A stretch of DNA of 30,958 bases from Triangularia verruculosa (taxonomy: Eukaryota; Ascomycota; Sordariomycetes; Sordariales; Podosporaceae). The notes beneath the pieces are model-generated. The model was given only the letters and a program-made list of their open reading frames with translations. It did not search any database and was not told the DNA's origin. The stretch is taken from NCBI GenBank assembly GCA_033296885.1, contig MU864090.1, positions 1 to 30,958 on the forward strand, read 5' to 3'. The translations under genes were made by a program, and so were the position numbers. This document shows, piece after piece, positions 1-8,767 of the stretch; the first letter of the stretch is position 1; each line of letters starts with the position of its first letter.

Positions 1-94
1 GCTACAGGTATCGTGTGTGACAATTCCGCTACGCTAATTAGTGTATAAGCTACAGGGCCCTTAGGCCTGTATATGAGCCATACCTATTTCAATA
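1..94 (+). repeat. 3' end of a Copia-type LTR (partial, cut by the window edge)
   Basis: The stretch matches the last ~100 bases of the LTR at 29628-30322. Both share the order GGTATCG, AATTCCGCTAC, GGGCCCTTAGGCCT, a GAGCCATACCT/GGCTCATACCT block and an ending like TTTCAATA/TTTTAACA. TTTCAATA is probably a RIPed TTTCAACA. The DNA after it does not resemble the primer-binding site seen at 30323, so this is more likely a 3' or solo LTR than a 5' LTR. Its 5' part is outside the window. Confidence 0.65.
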
Positions 95-663
95 ATATTA
101 GAATAATTTATCAAGATAATCCGAAGTTAATAGGAAATTTACCGTAAATAAGGTATCTTAAATAAGGAGATCGGTATTTAAAATACTTTTATCTCTTAAA
201 GTAAAAGATATTTAATCGTTTCGATATACCTCCTTATAGTTAAATGGTATTTAAGTATATCGATAAAGAAATATATTATCGACGGAATTATTTATAAAAG
301 ATAGAGTAATATCTTAGTATATCAAAAGGTTTTTATCGATCCGAAATAGTTCGGCGAGTTCCTTAAGGATTTTAGGGTTTTAAGATATAATGTCGATAAT
401 TTAATTTATTTTATTTAGTAGGTTTAATTATAGAAATGAATTACCGTCGGAAAGTAATAGTATCCCTATTAAAAAATCGGGGATAATTTATACTAAGTAA
501 GAAAAAAGTGTGAAGGTATTTATTAAATTAATATTATTAAGGAGATAAAGATAGTTATTATAAATATTATATGTACGACGCTTTACGACGCTTTCGCGAA
601 AGGGCTTTGTTTATGTTTAATAGAGATATATATTTGGTAATAATAAGCGAGTTGGTTATAATA
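95..663. other. AT-rich RIPed DNA, no gene recognised
   Basis: About 570 bases with very high TpA, few CpA/TpG and stops in all frames. One plus frame around 300-650 reads like decayed coding DNA if RIP-type stops are ignored (it includes KVFIDPK, FGEFLKDFRVLRYNVDN and DAFAKGLCLCL), but I recognise no family. It is probably an old repeat or an interior fragment of the element whose LTR ends at 94. Confidence 0.5.
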
Positions 664-668
664 ATAAT

Positions 669-1159
669 TGTTAACGTGTAGCACATAATAGGTGCCAAGT
701 AGGACCTAGGTGTTGAAGTGCCGAGGGATTTGTCAGCAATGGAAGGATATCGAAGCCTATAGAACTAAGCTATACCTCCTATAGCTTAGTTGCTCCACAG
801 AGTATCCCGCCACCTTACAGGGGCCCAGTGCCCTGTAGAACATGCTGGAAGACCAGCATACCTGTATAAGTAGACCTCTCCTCTCCTCTCAATCCTGTAT
901 GTAAAAAGCAAGCAAGCACAAGCAAGTAGCATAAGTCAATAATATACATGCACTCAAAGCCTCTGTATTAGACTAAGTACAAGCACTCAAAGCCTCTGTA
1001 CTGTGACGCCTTGCCCACTATACTATAGTGGTCTTGCTTCCTTCAGCACTGCTGTCGTACCCTTTCTTCCGCTTCTGCTACGCACTGCCACAGCGCATAG
1101 TTCGCTGTAGCTCCCCTGTAGGTACTGTATTACAGGCCTATAGGGCAACGCAGCAAACA
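669..1159 (+). mobile_element. Solo LTR (491 bp) with 5-bp target duplication ATAAT
   Basis: It starts TGTTAACGTG and ends GCAGCAAACA. The same 5-mer ATAAT flanks both sides (664-668 and 1160-1164), as expected for an integrated LTR left after LTR-LTR recombination. It contains a perfect 12-bp inverted repeat (arms 763-774 and 780-791, 5-nt loop), a 7-bp hairpin (ATGCTGG/CCAGCAT, 842-859), a CTCTCCTCTCCTCTC tract and an 18-bp direct repeat at 950 and 983. It keeps normal CpA/TpG levels while both flanks are RIPed, so it arrived late or was too short or too unique for RIP. The superfamily cannot be assigned without an internal region; strand is by convention. Confidence 0.85.
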
Positions 1160-1414
1160 ATAATAATGGTAATAATAATAAAAGTACGGCGAGAAGGAGA
1201 GATAGGCGGTATATTTTTTAAAAGAAATATAATACTAAGAGTAAAGATAAAAAGTAGTGGTATTAAATAATAATAAAAGAGAAAAAAAAAAATTAGAAAT
1301 GAAACGAGGCGTATCGATTCTTATATATACCGTTATATTATCGGGTATTTAATTATATCTAACAAAATAGTATTAAGTAATAATGATAAAAACGAAGGAA
1401 CTATATATAATAGC
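1160..1414. other. AT-rich RIPed spacer, no gene recognised
   Basis: This continues the AT-rich DNA interrupted by the solo LTR. It is purine- and TAA-rich with short A-runs. No coding frame or RNA structure can be supported. Confidence 0.5.
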
Positions 1415-1790
1415 TGTTAAAATACAGCATTTGTTTGTAAATTTTTCAGTGTGTTCAAGCCCTGTAGAATATAGGGCTTCAATGGCTTGGAAAATTCAAC
1501 AGTGTTCACTGAGTCATGGGCTCCGGGAGCTGCAGCTCACTGAGGCGCCCAAAGGCTCCGGGTGCGGCTCCGGGTGCAGCTCCCTGAAGTGACCCGAGGC
1601 TCTGGGGCGCAGAGCGCTAGCTCAGTGCCCTGCAGCAGTCAAACGGTAGCGCCACGTGCCCTGTGGGTTAGCGCTCTCAACGGGTTTGGGGAGCGCTCCC
1701 GGGAGCGCCCCGGGAAGCAATTGGAAGACCGAAGGCCTATAAGAGCTCGGCAACAAGCCCTGTTCACTGTGATAGTTTTCTTTCCTTTAA
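1415..1790 (+). mobile_element. 5' part of a TGTTAAAATACAGC-family LTR, truncated
   Basis: The first ~110 bases and the last ~50 bases of this stretch match the solo LTR at 25574-26221. Shared blocks are TGTTAAAATACAGC, TTTGTTTGT, AGCCCTGTAGAATA, CAATGGCTTGGAA and CTGTTCACTGTGA. The middle is GC-rich and divergent. The match breaks at 1790, exactly where element Z's LTR begins, so Z inserted into this older LTR. The five bases TTTAA (1786-1790) should be Z's target duplication. The missing 3' part is not in the window. The fragment is not RIPed. Confidence 0.75.
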
Positions 1791-2237
1791 TGTCACGGTC
1801 CTGACATAGGTGGGGCGCGGGGCGCACCACCAGCCAATCATTAGCATAGAACGACAACCAGTAGGAGTTGGATCACCAGTGGATACCGGTGACCCAGCGG
1901 AGCTAATCAGGAGGACAGGACAAGTGCTCAGTACGCTTAGGTACTGAGCAGAGTGAGTAGAATGCTCAGTACGCTCGGGGACTGAGCAGAGTGCTCAGTA
2001 TGCTCAGCTACTAAGCAGACTGAGTATGGTAAAGAGAGGTCTATATATACGGAGGAACTGGCTAGTATAGATAGATAGTTCCGTAGTATATAATATAAGT
2101 TATAATCGTTAGTATTTTAGCTATTGTAATTAAGATAAGCTATTGTTGTACACTATTTAGCTATATTGAACTAGGATTATTTAGAAGTACCTTTAACTAG
2201 TATCCCTTTTAAAGGTTCTAGATAAGGGTTCGTTATA
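1791..2237 (+). mobile_element. 5' LTR of Gypsy element Z (447 bp)
   Basis: It starts TGTCACGGTCCTGACATAGG and ends GGTTCGTTATA, a RIPed form of TTCGTCACA. From the TATA-like TCTATATATACGGAGGAACT (2040 on) it matches the R-U5 of the X, Y and E LTRs. The U3 before that is unrelated to theirs. U3 holds a CCAAT box and three palindromic repeats. The U3 (1791-2035) keeps normal CpA/TpG, while R-U5 is heavily RIPed. Confidence 0.85.
1925..2017 (+). promoter_or_regulatory. Three tandem 26-bp palindromes in the Z U3
   Basis: Units lie at 1925-1950, 1963-1988 and 1992-2017. The first is TGCTCAGTAC, six bases, GTACTGAGCA: a perfect 10-bp inverted repeat. The other two keep TGCTCAGT at one end and (ACT)GAGCA or TAAGCA at the other. 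They sit just upstream of the TATA-like box at 2040. Their position and symmetry suggest binding sites for a dimeric activator. No factor can be named. Confidence 0.6.
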
Positions 2238-2295
2238 CGTTACATACTTACTTCAACTCTATTACGGATAAATTAAAGGTTACCTTACTACTATT

Positions 2296-3815
2296 ATAGC
2301 CGACTAAAAGAACGTTTATATAGGTAATATTTCCGCTATTACGTCCACCGATAGATAGACTGCTACACCGGAACTTAGCACTCTCGACTAGCTTTTCGTA
2401 CGTATTAAGGAGTTCGAGGAGAGAGTTTAGTAAACTAAAAACCAGATCCTCGCCGTTAACGGAGGAAAGAAGTATGTAGCTAAGTTCCCGGCACCGGAGC
2501 ATTATAGTAAAGGGAAGGGAGAGCTTAAAGGGTTCCTAATCCAACTTAAGACTTATTTTCGGCACTACCCGGATATATTCCCTATAGAGGAGTCTAAGGT
2601 ATTATTCGCCGCATCTAAGCTTAAGGATAGAGTACTAGTATAGTTCGAACTGGTTATAAACGACTACTACGAGACGAAGGCCGATAACCGTAAAGATATT
2701 ATAATCGAATATTTTCGCAATTACTAAAAGTTCGAAGCTAAGATTAAAGAAATATTTAGGGAATATAACGAAGCACGGTATACCTAGGAGTAACTCGCAA
2801 GATTGCGGTAAACTTACTCAGTAGCCGACTACACTACTCTATTCAAGACCGATAGTTTACGTAGCGAGATTAACGATAAAGGGCTAATACAGCTATTCTA
2901 TAATAGCCTTAAGGAAGAAGTAAAAAACGAATTATATAAAGAGGAGAGACCCGATACTATAGACAAGTACATCGCTATAGCCATACGTATCGACGATCGA
3001 TAATTCCAGCGCTGTAAAGAGAAGAAGGGTACCCGAGGACTATAGGGCACCTACCGTCTAAACGATAAGAAAAGACGACAGTACCCTAGTACTAATTACT
3101 CCGGAACCACCTACATAGGGCCTATAAAAGTCGACGTAATTTAACGGCAAGCACCTTAAGGCCAGGGCCAGGGCAAGGGCAACTTTAAGTACTTTAATTA
3201 TAAAAAGATAGGTTATTTTAAGAAGGATTATCGGGTATTTAAGTAACTTAAGTAGAAGAAGGAGGTTGCAGTAATTACTATATCGGGAAACGCAAGGATT
3301 ATCGAGATCGTAGTAGTCGAATGTAAAGAGGAAGACTATTAGCTCGAGGAAAGACGGCCGGTAGGGTACTAGTTCTAGGAACTTACGGAAGATCTAGAAC
3401 GGCTTAAGGATAAATATTAAAAGGTAAACGTATAGTTCCGGAAGCTGTAGGAAATAGTTACGGAGGAGACTAGGTACTCGAACCCGGCACTACTTAACGG
3501 ATCTACGCAGTGGGTTATACTAGAGACCAAGTATAAGTAGTACCGCAATATAATATTATAGCGGACCTACGGAATAAGTAAACTTATATTTAAGAATTAA
3601 GAAAAGTTCTAAAAGGATAAGACGATCGCTAGTATAAGGCTTACGTAAGAGCCTAGACAAATACCTTAATACCAGTGGTATAAGCTACGCGAGGGAGATA
3701 TAGCACAGTTATATCCCAAATACCTAGAGTATAGGAGGATACCTTAGTTCTAGTATATTATATACAGTTATATAAAGTACTACTAAAGTAAGGCTTTTTA
3801 AGGACACTAGCTAGT
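2296..3815 (+). pseudogene. gag: Gag of element Z, RIP-decayed and truncated
   Basis: This is the nucleocapsid/capsid protein of a Ty3/Gypsy retrotransposon. The reading frame (positions = 1 mod 3) starts at an ATA that was probably ATG in a CC-ATGGCC context, followed by Ala-Asp. The capsid-like stretch near 2482 reads KFPAPEHYSKGRGELKGFLI. A zinc knuckle lies at about 3187-3235 (KYFNYKKIGYFKKDYR); its Cys and His codons have become Tyr, as RIP would do. Many CAG/CAA/TGG codons are TAG/TAA. It continues past the knuckle into the family's C-terminal extension and stops at the X insertion. Non-functional. Confidence 0.85.
3811..3815 (+). repeat. Target-site duplication of element X, right side (CTAGT = ACTAG on minus)
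   Basis: Read on the minus strand this is ACTAG following X's 3' LTR. It matches ACTAG at 27756-27760 before X's 5' LTR. Together they fix the X LTR ends as TGTCACG...CACA (RIPed here to TATA). Confidence 0.8.
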
Positions 3816-4212
3816 TATAACGAACCCCTATACAGAACCTCTAAAAGGGATACTCGGTTAAAGGCAACTTCTAACAATTAGTTCGGTGCAGCTAAACAAT
3901 GCACAACAAGATATCTCAATATAAACACAAAATACCGTAAATACAAACTATAATTACATACTACGGAACTATCTATAAGCTATCTAGTTCCTCCATATAT
4001 ATAAACCTATTACCAAAACCTAGATCATTCTATTCTTTAAGGATCATAACTAATTCTCAAAGATTATAATAATTCCTAGGAATTATCCATAATTCCTCGT
4101 ATCCCGGATAATCCTCCTCCTATTAGTCTATCCTCCTTTCCTCTAATTAACTACCGTACCTCCTCTTTCCCATTAATTATTCTCCTCGGATATCCACATC
4201 ATATTCGTAACA
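3816..4212 (-). mobile_element. 3' LTR of Gypsy element X (397 bp)
   Basis: In minus orientation it starts TGTTACGAATATGATG (RIPed TGTCACG) and ends GGGGTTCGTTATA. It has the same length as the X 5' LTR at 27761-28157 and the Y LTR at 9534-9930. It differs from them mainly by transitions. A purine-rich tract (GGAGAGGGGG, minus strand, just inside 4213) fits a polypurine primer for plus-strand DNA synthesis. Confidence 0.9.
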
Positions 4213-5034
4213 CGATACCCCCTCTCCTAAGTCAACGTCTCGGCGACCTTATTTAAAACCTTCTACCAATAACTATCCTTACCCACTATAAATCCTCCTC
4301 TTTATCCTTTTATCGCTACAATATCTAACTACGTAAGTAAACCTAAACGTTCGATAACGTTAACTCGCATCGATCTTACAACGAAAATACTACGTCGTCC
4401 TTTCGCCATACCAACTCCTTATTCTACTTATTCTATTCGCAATCTTCCCTATATTATATCGCCCTCCGAGTCCTCCCATTACCTTAAGTATATCCGTCGT
4501 ACTCTCTCGCCTTACGACGTTCTTAAAGTAACTCCTCGCCAATTATCCCATATTATTTCTTAACACAACGCTATAGAGGCAGAGCTCGAGCTCGCTGAGG
4601 AACAAGCGGAGGCTACCGCTACAAATACTCGTCGTATTTAGGAAAAGGCCGAGGCTACAAACAAAAAGGTTCGGCGTTTACGTAAATAAAAGAAAATATA
4701 ACGCGAAAAGATATCGCAGGTTATATCCCGGGGTCTTAATACCGTAGAGGAATTAAAAAAGTTAAAGCGCTAGGAAGCCGCTAGTAAGGTCGCTTCCCTA
4801 CCTCCGTTAAACCCCTCCTTCGACTAGGCCTCTATACCGTTAAACTAGTTAGGCTAAAACTTCCCCGGCGGATTCGTCGATCCCGCGAGTAATTCGGTTC
4901 TTAGTCTACTACCGGACTCACCTCGCTACTCTCCTCCTCTAGCCTCCTAAAATTCCTCCGATAGAATCCTTCCAACCTCTCCGAATAGTTAAGGTTTGTA
5001 GTACTAGTTATAGGTAGGTTCTTAGGTCCCTATT
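4213..5034 (+). pseudogene. Antisense ORF of element X, decayed coiled-coil protein
   Basis: I do not recognise the family. One plus frame (positions = 1 mod 3) reads coherently from the LTR edge at 4213 to about 4990, broken only by RIP-type stops (TAG/TAA where Gln or Trp is likely). The order is: a hydrophobic/basic N-terminal part; a Lys/Arg/Glu-rich helical, coiled-coil-like stretch at 4573-4740 (EAELELAEEQAEA, then KKVRRLRK); a VISRGLNTVEEL motif near 4717-4755; then a Pro/Ser-rich tail. It lies antisense to gag-pol between the 3' LTR and the tRNA-like unit. The layout recalls C-terminal regions of some fungal pogo-type transposases or other coiled-coil proteins; that is only a resemblance. 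Confidence 0.55.
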
Positions 5035-5157
5035 AACCTTATAATATAGTATATAATACGTCGACTACTACGTCGGAGATACGGGTTCGATTCCCGTCGA
5101 GATTCCTCTATATCCAGATTTATAGGTACACCCTATAATCTAGGTATAGAACTTTTT
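5035..5157 (+). ncRNA. tRNA-like Pol III unit of element X (antisense to pol)
   Basis: The first 70 bases (5035-5104) fold like a tRNA: 7-bp acceptor stem AACCTTA/CGAGATT (RIP-damaged), D-arm-like region, anticodon-like stem TCGAC/GTCGG with a 6-nt loop, and T arm ACGGG-TTCGATT-CCCGT. GGTTCGATTCC is a canonical Pol III B box. A 3' extension follows, with a 7-bp hairpin TTATAGG/CCTATAA (5120-5138) and a T5 terminator (5153-5157). The same architecture recurs at 15752-15875 and 17504-17627. The 6-nt loop makes a working tRNA unlikely. Expression is inferred. Confidence 0.75.
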
Positions 5158-5300
5158 AGTATTTTAATTAACTTAAGTCGATCTAAGTATTACCGATAGA
5201 ATTCTTTTAGCTTATCCGGGTAATTTAAATTTACCGTTAATTCCTATAAGTTATCTATAGCTAAGTAATCTAACTAACTAACTAAATATTCCAATTATCC

Positions 5301-8300
5301 TTAGTTAATCCGTAAATCTAGTACTTCTTCTACATCGTATTCCTTTTTTTCGTCCTCCGCTACTTTTTAGGTATTAGCCTTACTTACCGGTAGTACGGGT
5401 TCTAAAAATAAGATGTAAAAGGTATATAACCGTAGACGCATCGTACTAAATAGCTCCAGCTTATACGCCGTCTCTAATATCTTCCTTTTAACCTTAAATA
5501 GGCCCACTCTCCTATAGTCCAACTTCTTACTAAGCCTCTTTATACAAAAATTACGTATTAATAAAAACACTTTATCCTCCCTTTTTAAGCGAGGTCCCTC
5601 GAGCTATTTAGTATTATAGTACTTACGTATATATTTCCGAACGAACTCGAACTCTTCCTTAAGTTTAACGTACAGTATATATAGCTTTCCTGCTTTTACT
5701 ACCGCCCTAGGTACCTTTGCCTTTAGTCCTTACCGTAGATTTACTTTAAAACCGTAATTCGCAAAGAATAATATAACTTTAGTTATCTCCGTAAGTACCG
5801 TATTATATATAAACTATACCGCTGGTAAGAGTTTAACCTAGTTATTTTATTCGAAATTAATATAGTTCCGAAAGTATTATTCGACGATTTAATTAAGCCT
5901 CTCCGTCTAGCCGTCCGTCTATAGGTAATATACTAACGACGCCTTACTCTTTACTCCTACCTACTCCATTAAAACCTTTTAAAACTTTAATATAAATTTA
6001 GTATTACGATCCGTAATAAATTCCCTTAGCTATATATATATCGCTGTAACGTTCCGAAATACCATATCCGCCAATTATTCCGCCGTCTAGGTCTCCTTAT
6101 AAAGTAAGAAGTATACCCACTTAGTAAGTCTATCGACTACCGTTAAAATACTATTATACTTAACGCCCGTAATTATATCCTTAGATTCTAGTAATTTAAT
6201 AATAAAGTCTATCGATACCGAACTCTATAGTTGCTTTACCACTAGTAATAGTTCCAAAAACCCGTACGGCTTATACCTCTCTACTCTCGTTCTTCTATAG
6301 AGGTTACACTTCTATAATATCTTTTCTACGTCTTTTCTTATTCCTAGCCAATTAAAATACTATTTAATCTTTTCTATCGTTTTAGCTACCCCTATATATC
6401 CCCCGAACTTCGACTCGTAGATCTCTTAAATTAAAGTCTTCCGTTATTCTAGATCGACGTAGGCCCTATTATTATACTAAAGCCGGTAATAATCGTCCTT
6501 CTAAATCCCCAATAGTTCCAACTCTACCCATTACTTCTAATCGTTACCGTCGATATAGCCTTAATACTTATAAGTAGTAAATTCTTCTTAGTATACTACA
6601 CAATACTCAGCCCACTATTAAAGCGGGTATTTAAGTATACCTTCTACTGTTTCCTACAGTAAAGGTGGTAACTCTTCTCCCACCTTCTCTTCGTAGTAGT
6701 CTACCCTTTTACTTAAAACGTCCGCTCTTACATTTTTAAACCCTTTCTTATAATAGATCTAAAAATTAAATTTTAATAAAAATTCTAACTACCTACCTTA
6801 CCGTACATTAAGGACCTTAATAGTAGTAAAATACTTTAAGTTCTTATAATCTATATAGACCTAGACCTTATAATTAGTACCGCTAAAGTATAGTCTCCAC
6901 TCCTCGAAGGCCTCAATAATAGTAAGCAGCTCCTTATTATAAATAGGGTAATTCTTATATAGTCCCTCCAGTTTCTTCGAAAAAAATACTACTGGGTATA
7001 ATTTCCTATCTTTATCTTGCTATCCTAGTTACCCTCCGATAATATAGTCGGAAGTATCTATTTCGACTTTAAAAGGTCGGCTTAGATTAGGAAACTTAAG
7101 TACTAGATCCGCCGTAATAGCATTTTTAATAATTTAAAAAGCCTCCTTTTACTTCTTTTCCCATTTAAACTCGGCATCCTTCTTAGTTAGGTCGTTTAAT
7201 AGCCTTACTATAGCGCTATAGTTCCGTATAAATATTCGGTAGAAGTTTATAAAACTTAGAAACTCTCGAACCCTAGTCTTTAATTATTCGGCCGTTTTTA
7301 CTTATAATCTCGGCTAATCCTTAACTACCACGATTTTTCCTAACTTTATTCGCACTTCTCTTAGTAAAATTAAATATCCCAGATAAACCGTTTCCTATAT
7401 ATAAAACTCGCTCTTATCCTTATTAACTAATAGTCCTACTCTATATAGCGCATCTAAGATCTCCTTAACGTACTACTTATATTCCTCTAAAGTACGTAAG
7501 TAGATAAAAACATTATCGAGGTAGCAAACTACTATTTTATCGAGGTACTAGCGAATCGTATAATTAACGAGGGCCTAGAAAGTCGCTAATACATTTATAA
7601 GCCTAAACGGCATAACAAGGTACTCGAAATACCTATAAGGCGTACGAAAAGCCGTCTTCCACTCGTCTCCCTCCTTAATTTATATATACGTATACCTAAC
7701 TGGTATATTAAGTCTAGTAAACCATTATACCCCTAACAGTTAACTTCTCAGCCGAGAAATCAACGGCAGTAAATAACCGTTCTTCACTATCTTCTAATTT
7801 AACTATCGATAATCTATATACAATTGCAGACTTCCATCCTTTTTCGGTACGAAGAAAACAGGATATTTAGCCGGCGATATAAATACTTTAATATATCTTC
7901 TCTTAATATTTTCGTCTAAGTACTTCCGTAACTCCTCACTCTACTTATCGTTAGTATAGTAAACCTAAAAGAGCTTAAACTTTACTCCTTCTTTAAATTT
8001 AATCTTATAGTCCTATAGTCCCCTCTTTAATAAACCTTAAAAGTATTTTACTATAAATACCGGATACCCCCGGTATTCTACCGGCACCTCCTTCTTATCG
8101 CCCTTCTTTATATTATTATAATAGACGTATTTATCCTTTATTACTACTACAATTTCCACTAACATAACTATTCCTACTAACCTTACTTCTTTAATCCTAC
8201 CGCCTATATCGATTAAGTATACTAATACTTCTCGTATCTCTTATAATAGTACCGTAGAGGGTACTTATCCTACACTCTACTCCTACTATACCCCTAATCT

Positions 8301-8767
8301 CCCATCGTTAATTAAATACTCCCGATATACCCTCGGTCGTAAATAGCCACCGTCCTTCCAATCGATATCTAAGTTATAATCCTCATACTATAGTTACCCT
8401 AGGATCATATCCTTCTCTAGCCCTATATCTACAATATCGAAAATCACCTTTATTATCTTTCCTAATATAGTAATATCCAGTAGTAGGGTCTCCCTACCTA
8501 CTAACTATATAAGGAAGGGTCCTTTTATAATAACCTCTTCCTCCTTCTTCCTCTATAAAATTCGGGCTTATTACACAAATCTTAGTAAAATTAAGTCCGC
8601 TTCAGCTCCACTATCTACAAATACCTACATTTAAAAACCCTTCTAACACATAACTACTCGTAACCTTTTATCTTTTATACCCCTCCTTTATACCGCAGCA
8701 ACCTCGCTAATATATCGTTTATAGTCCTTTAGAGGTTTTCGGCTTCCGCGAAAGGTCGTAGCCCTTT
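5301..8767 (-). pseudogene. pol: Pol of element X (protease-RT-RNase H-integrase), RIP-decayed
   Basis: This is a Ty3/Gypsy polyprotein in one frame from the frameshift site to a stop at 5303-5301. Protease: VFVDSGAEAD with intact Asp-Ser-Gly codons at 8604-8615. RT: the catalytic motif at 7512-7523 reads YLDN, so the second Asp has become Asn. RNase H lies at roughly 6700-7100. Integrase has its zinc finger around 6290-6440, the first catalytic Asp region near 6205 (SIDFI) and the second near 6010 (TDRNTKF). The GPY/F-type C-terminal module is at 5370-5575 (LDYRRVGLFKVKRK). Many TAG/TAA stops replace Gln/Trp codons. Protease and RT share one frame, so there is no net indel between them. Not functional. 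Confidence 0.9.

Larger units (their letters stand above)
1791..3815 (+). mobile_element. 5' half of Gypsy element Z (other part at 23749-27760)
   Basis: This holds the LTR and most of gag. At 3815 it abuts the 3' LTR of element X. The reverse complement of 3811-3815 is ACTAG, the same 5-mer that precedes X's 5' LTR at 27756-27760. If 3815 back to 3760 is reverse-complemented and placed after 27760, the join reads through and aligns with the unbroken homologue in element E around 21706-21745 (GTCCTTAAAGAGCC-like). So 1791-3815 and 23749-27760 are two pieces of one element, now on opposite strands. Confidence 0.85.

Noticed and set aside
1028..1804. Short plus frames of 69-80 codons
   Set aside because: They lie in the first solo LTR and the truncated LTR, cross into their flanks, and have no protein features.
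2248..2502. An 84-codon minus-strand frame starting MLRCRELS over the gag start, also at 9941-10195 and open in E and X
   Set aside because: It is codon-aligned antisense to gag. RIP makes stops mainly in the sense frame at Gln/Trp codons, so an open antisense frame is expected. No start is shared by all copies.
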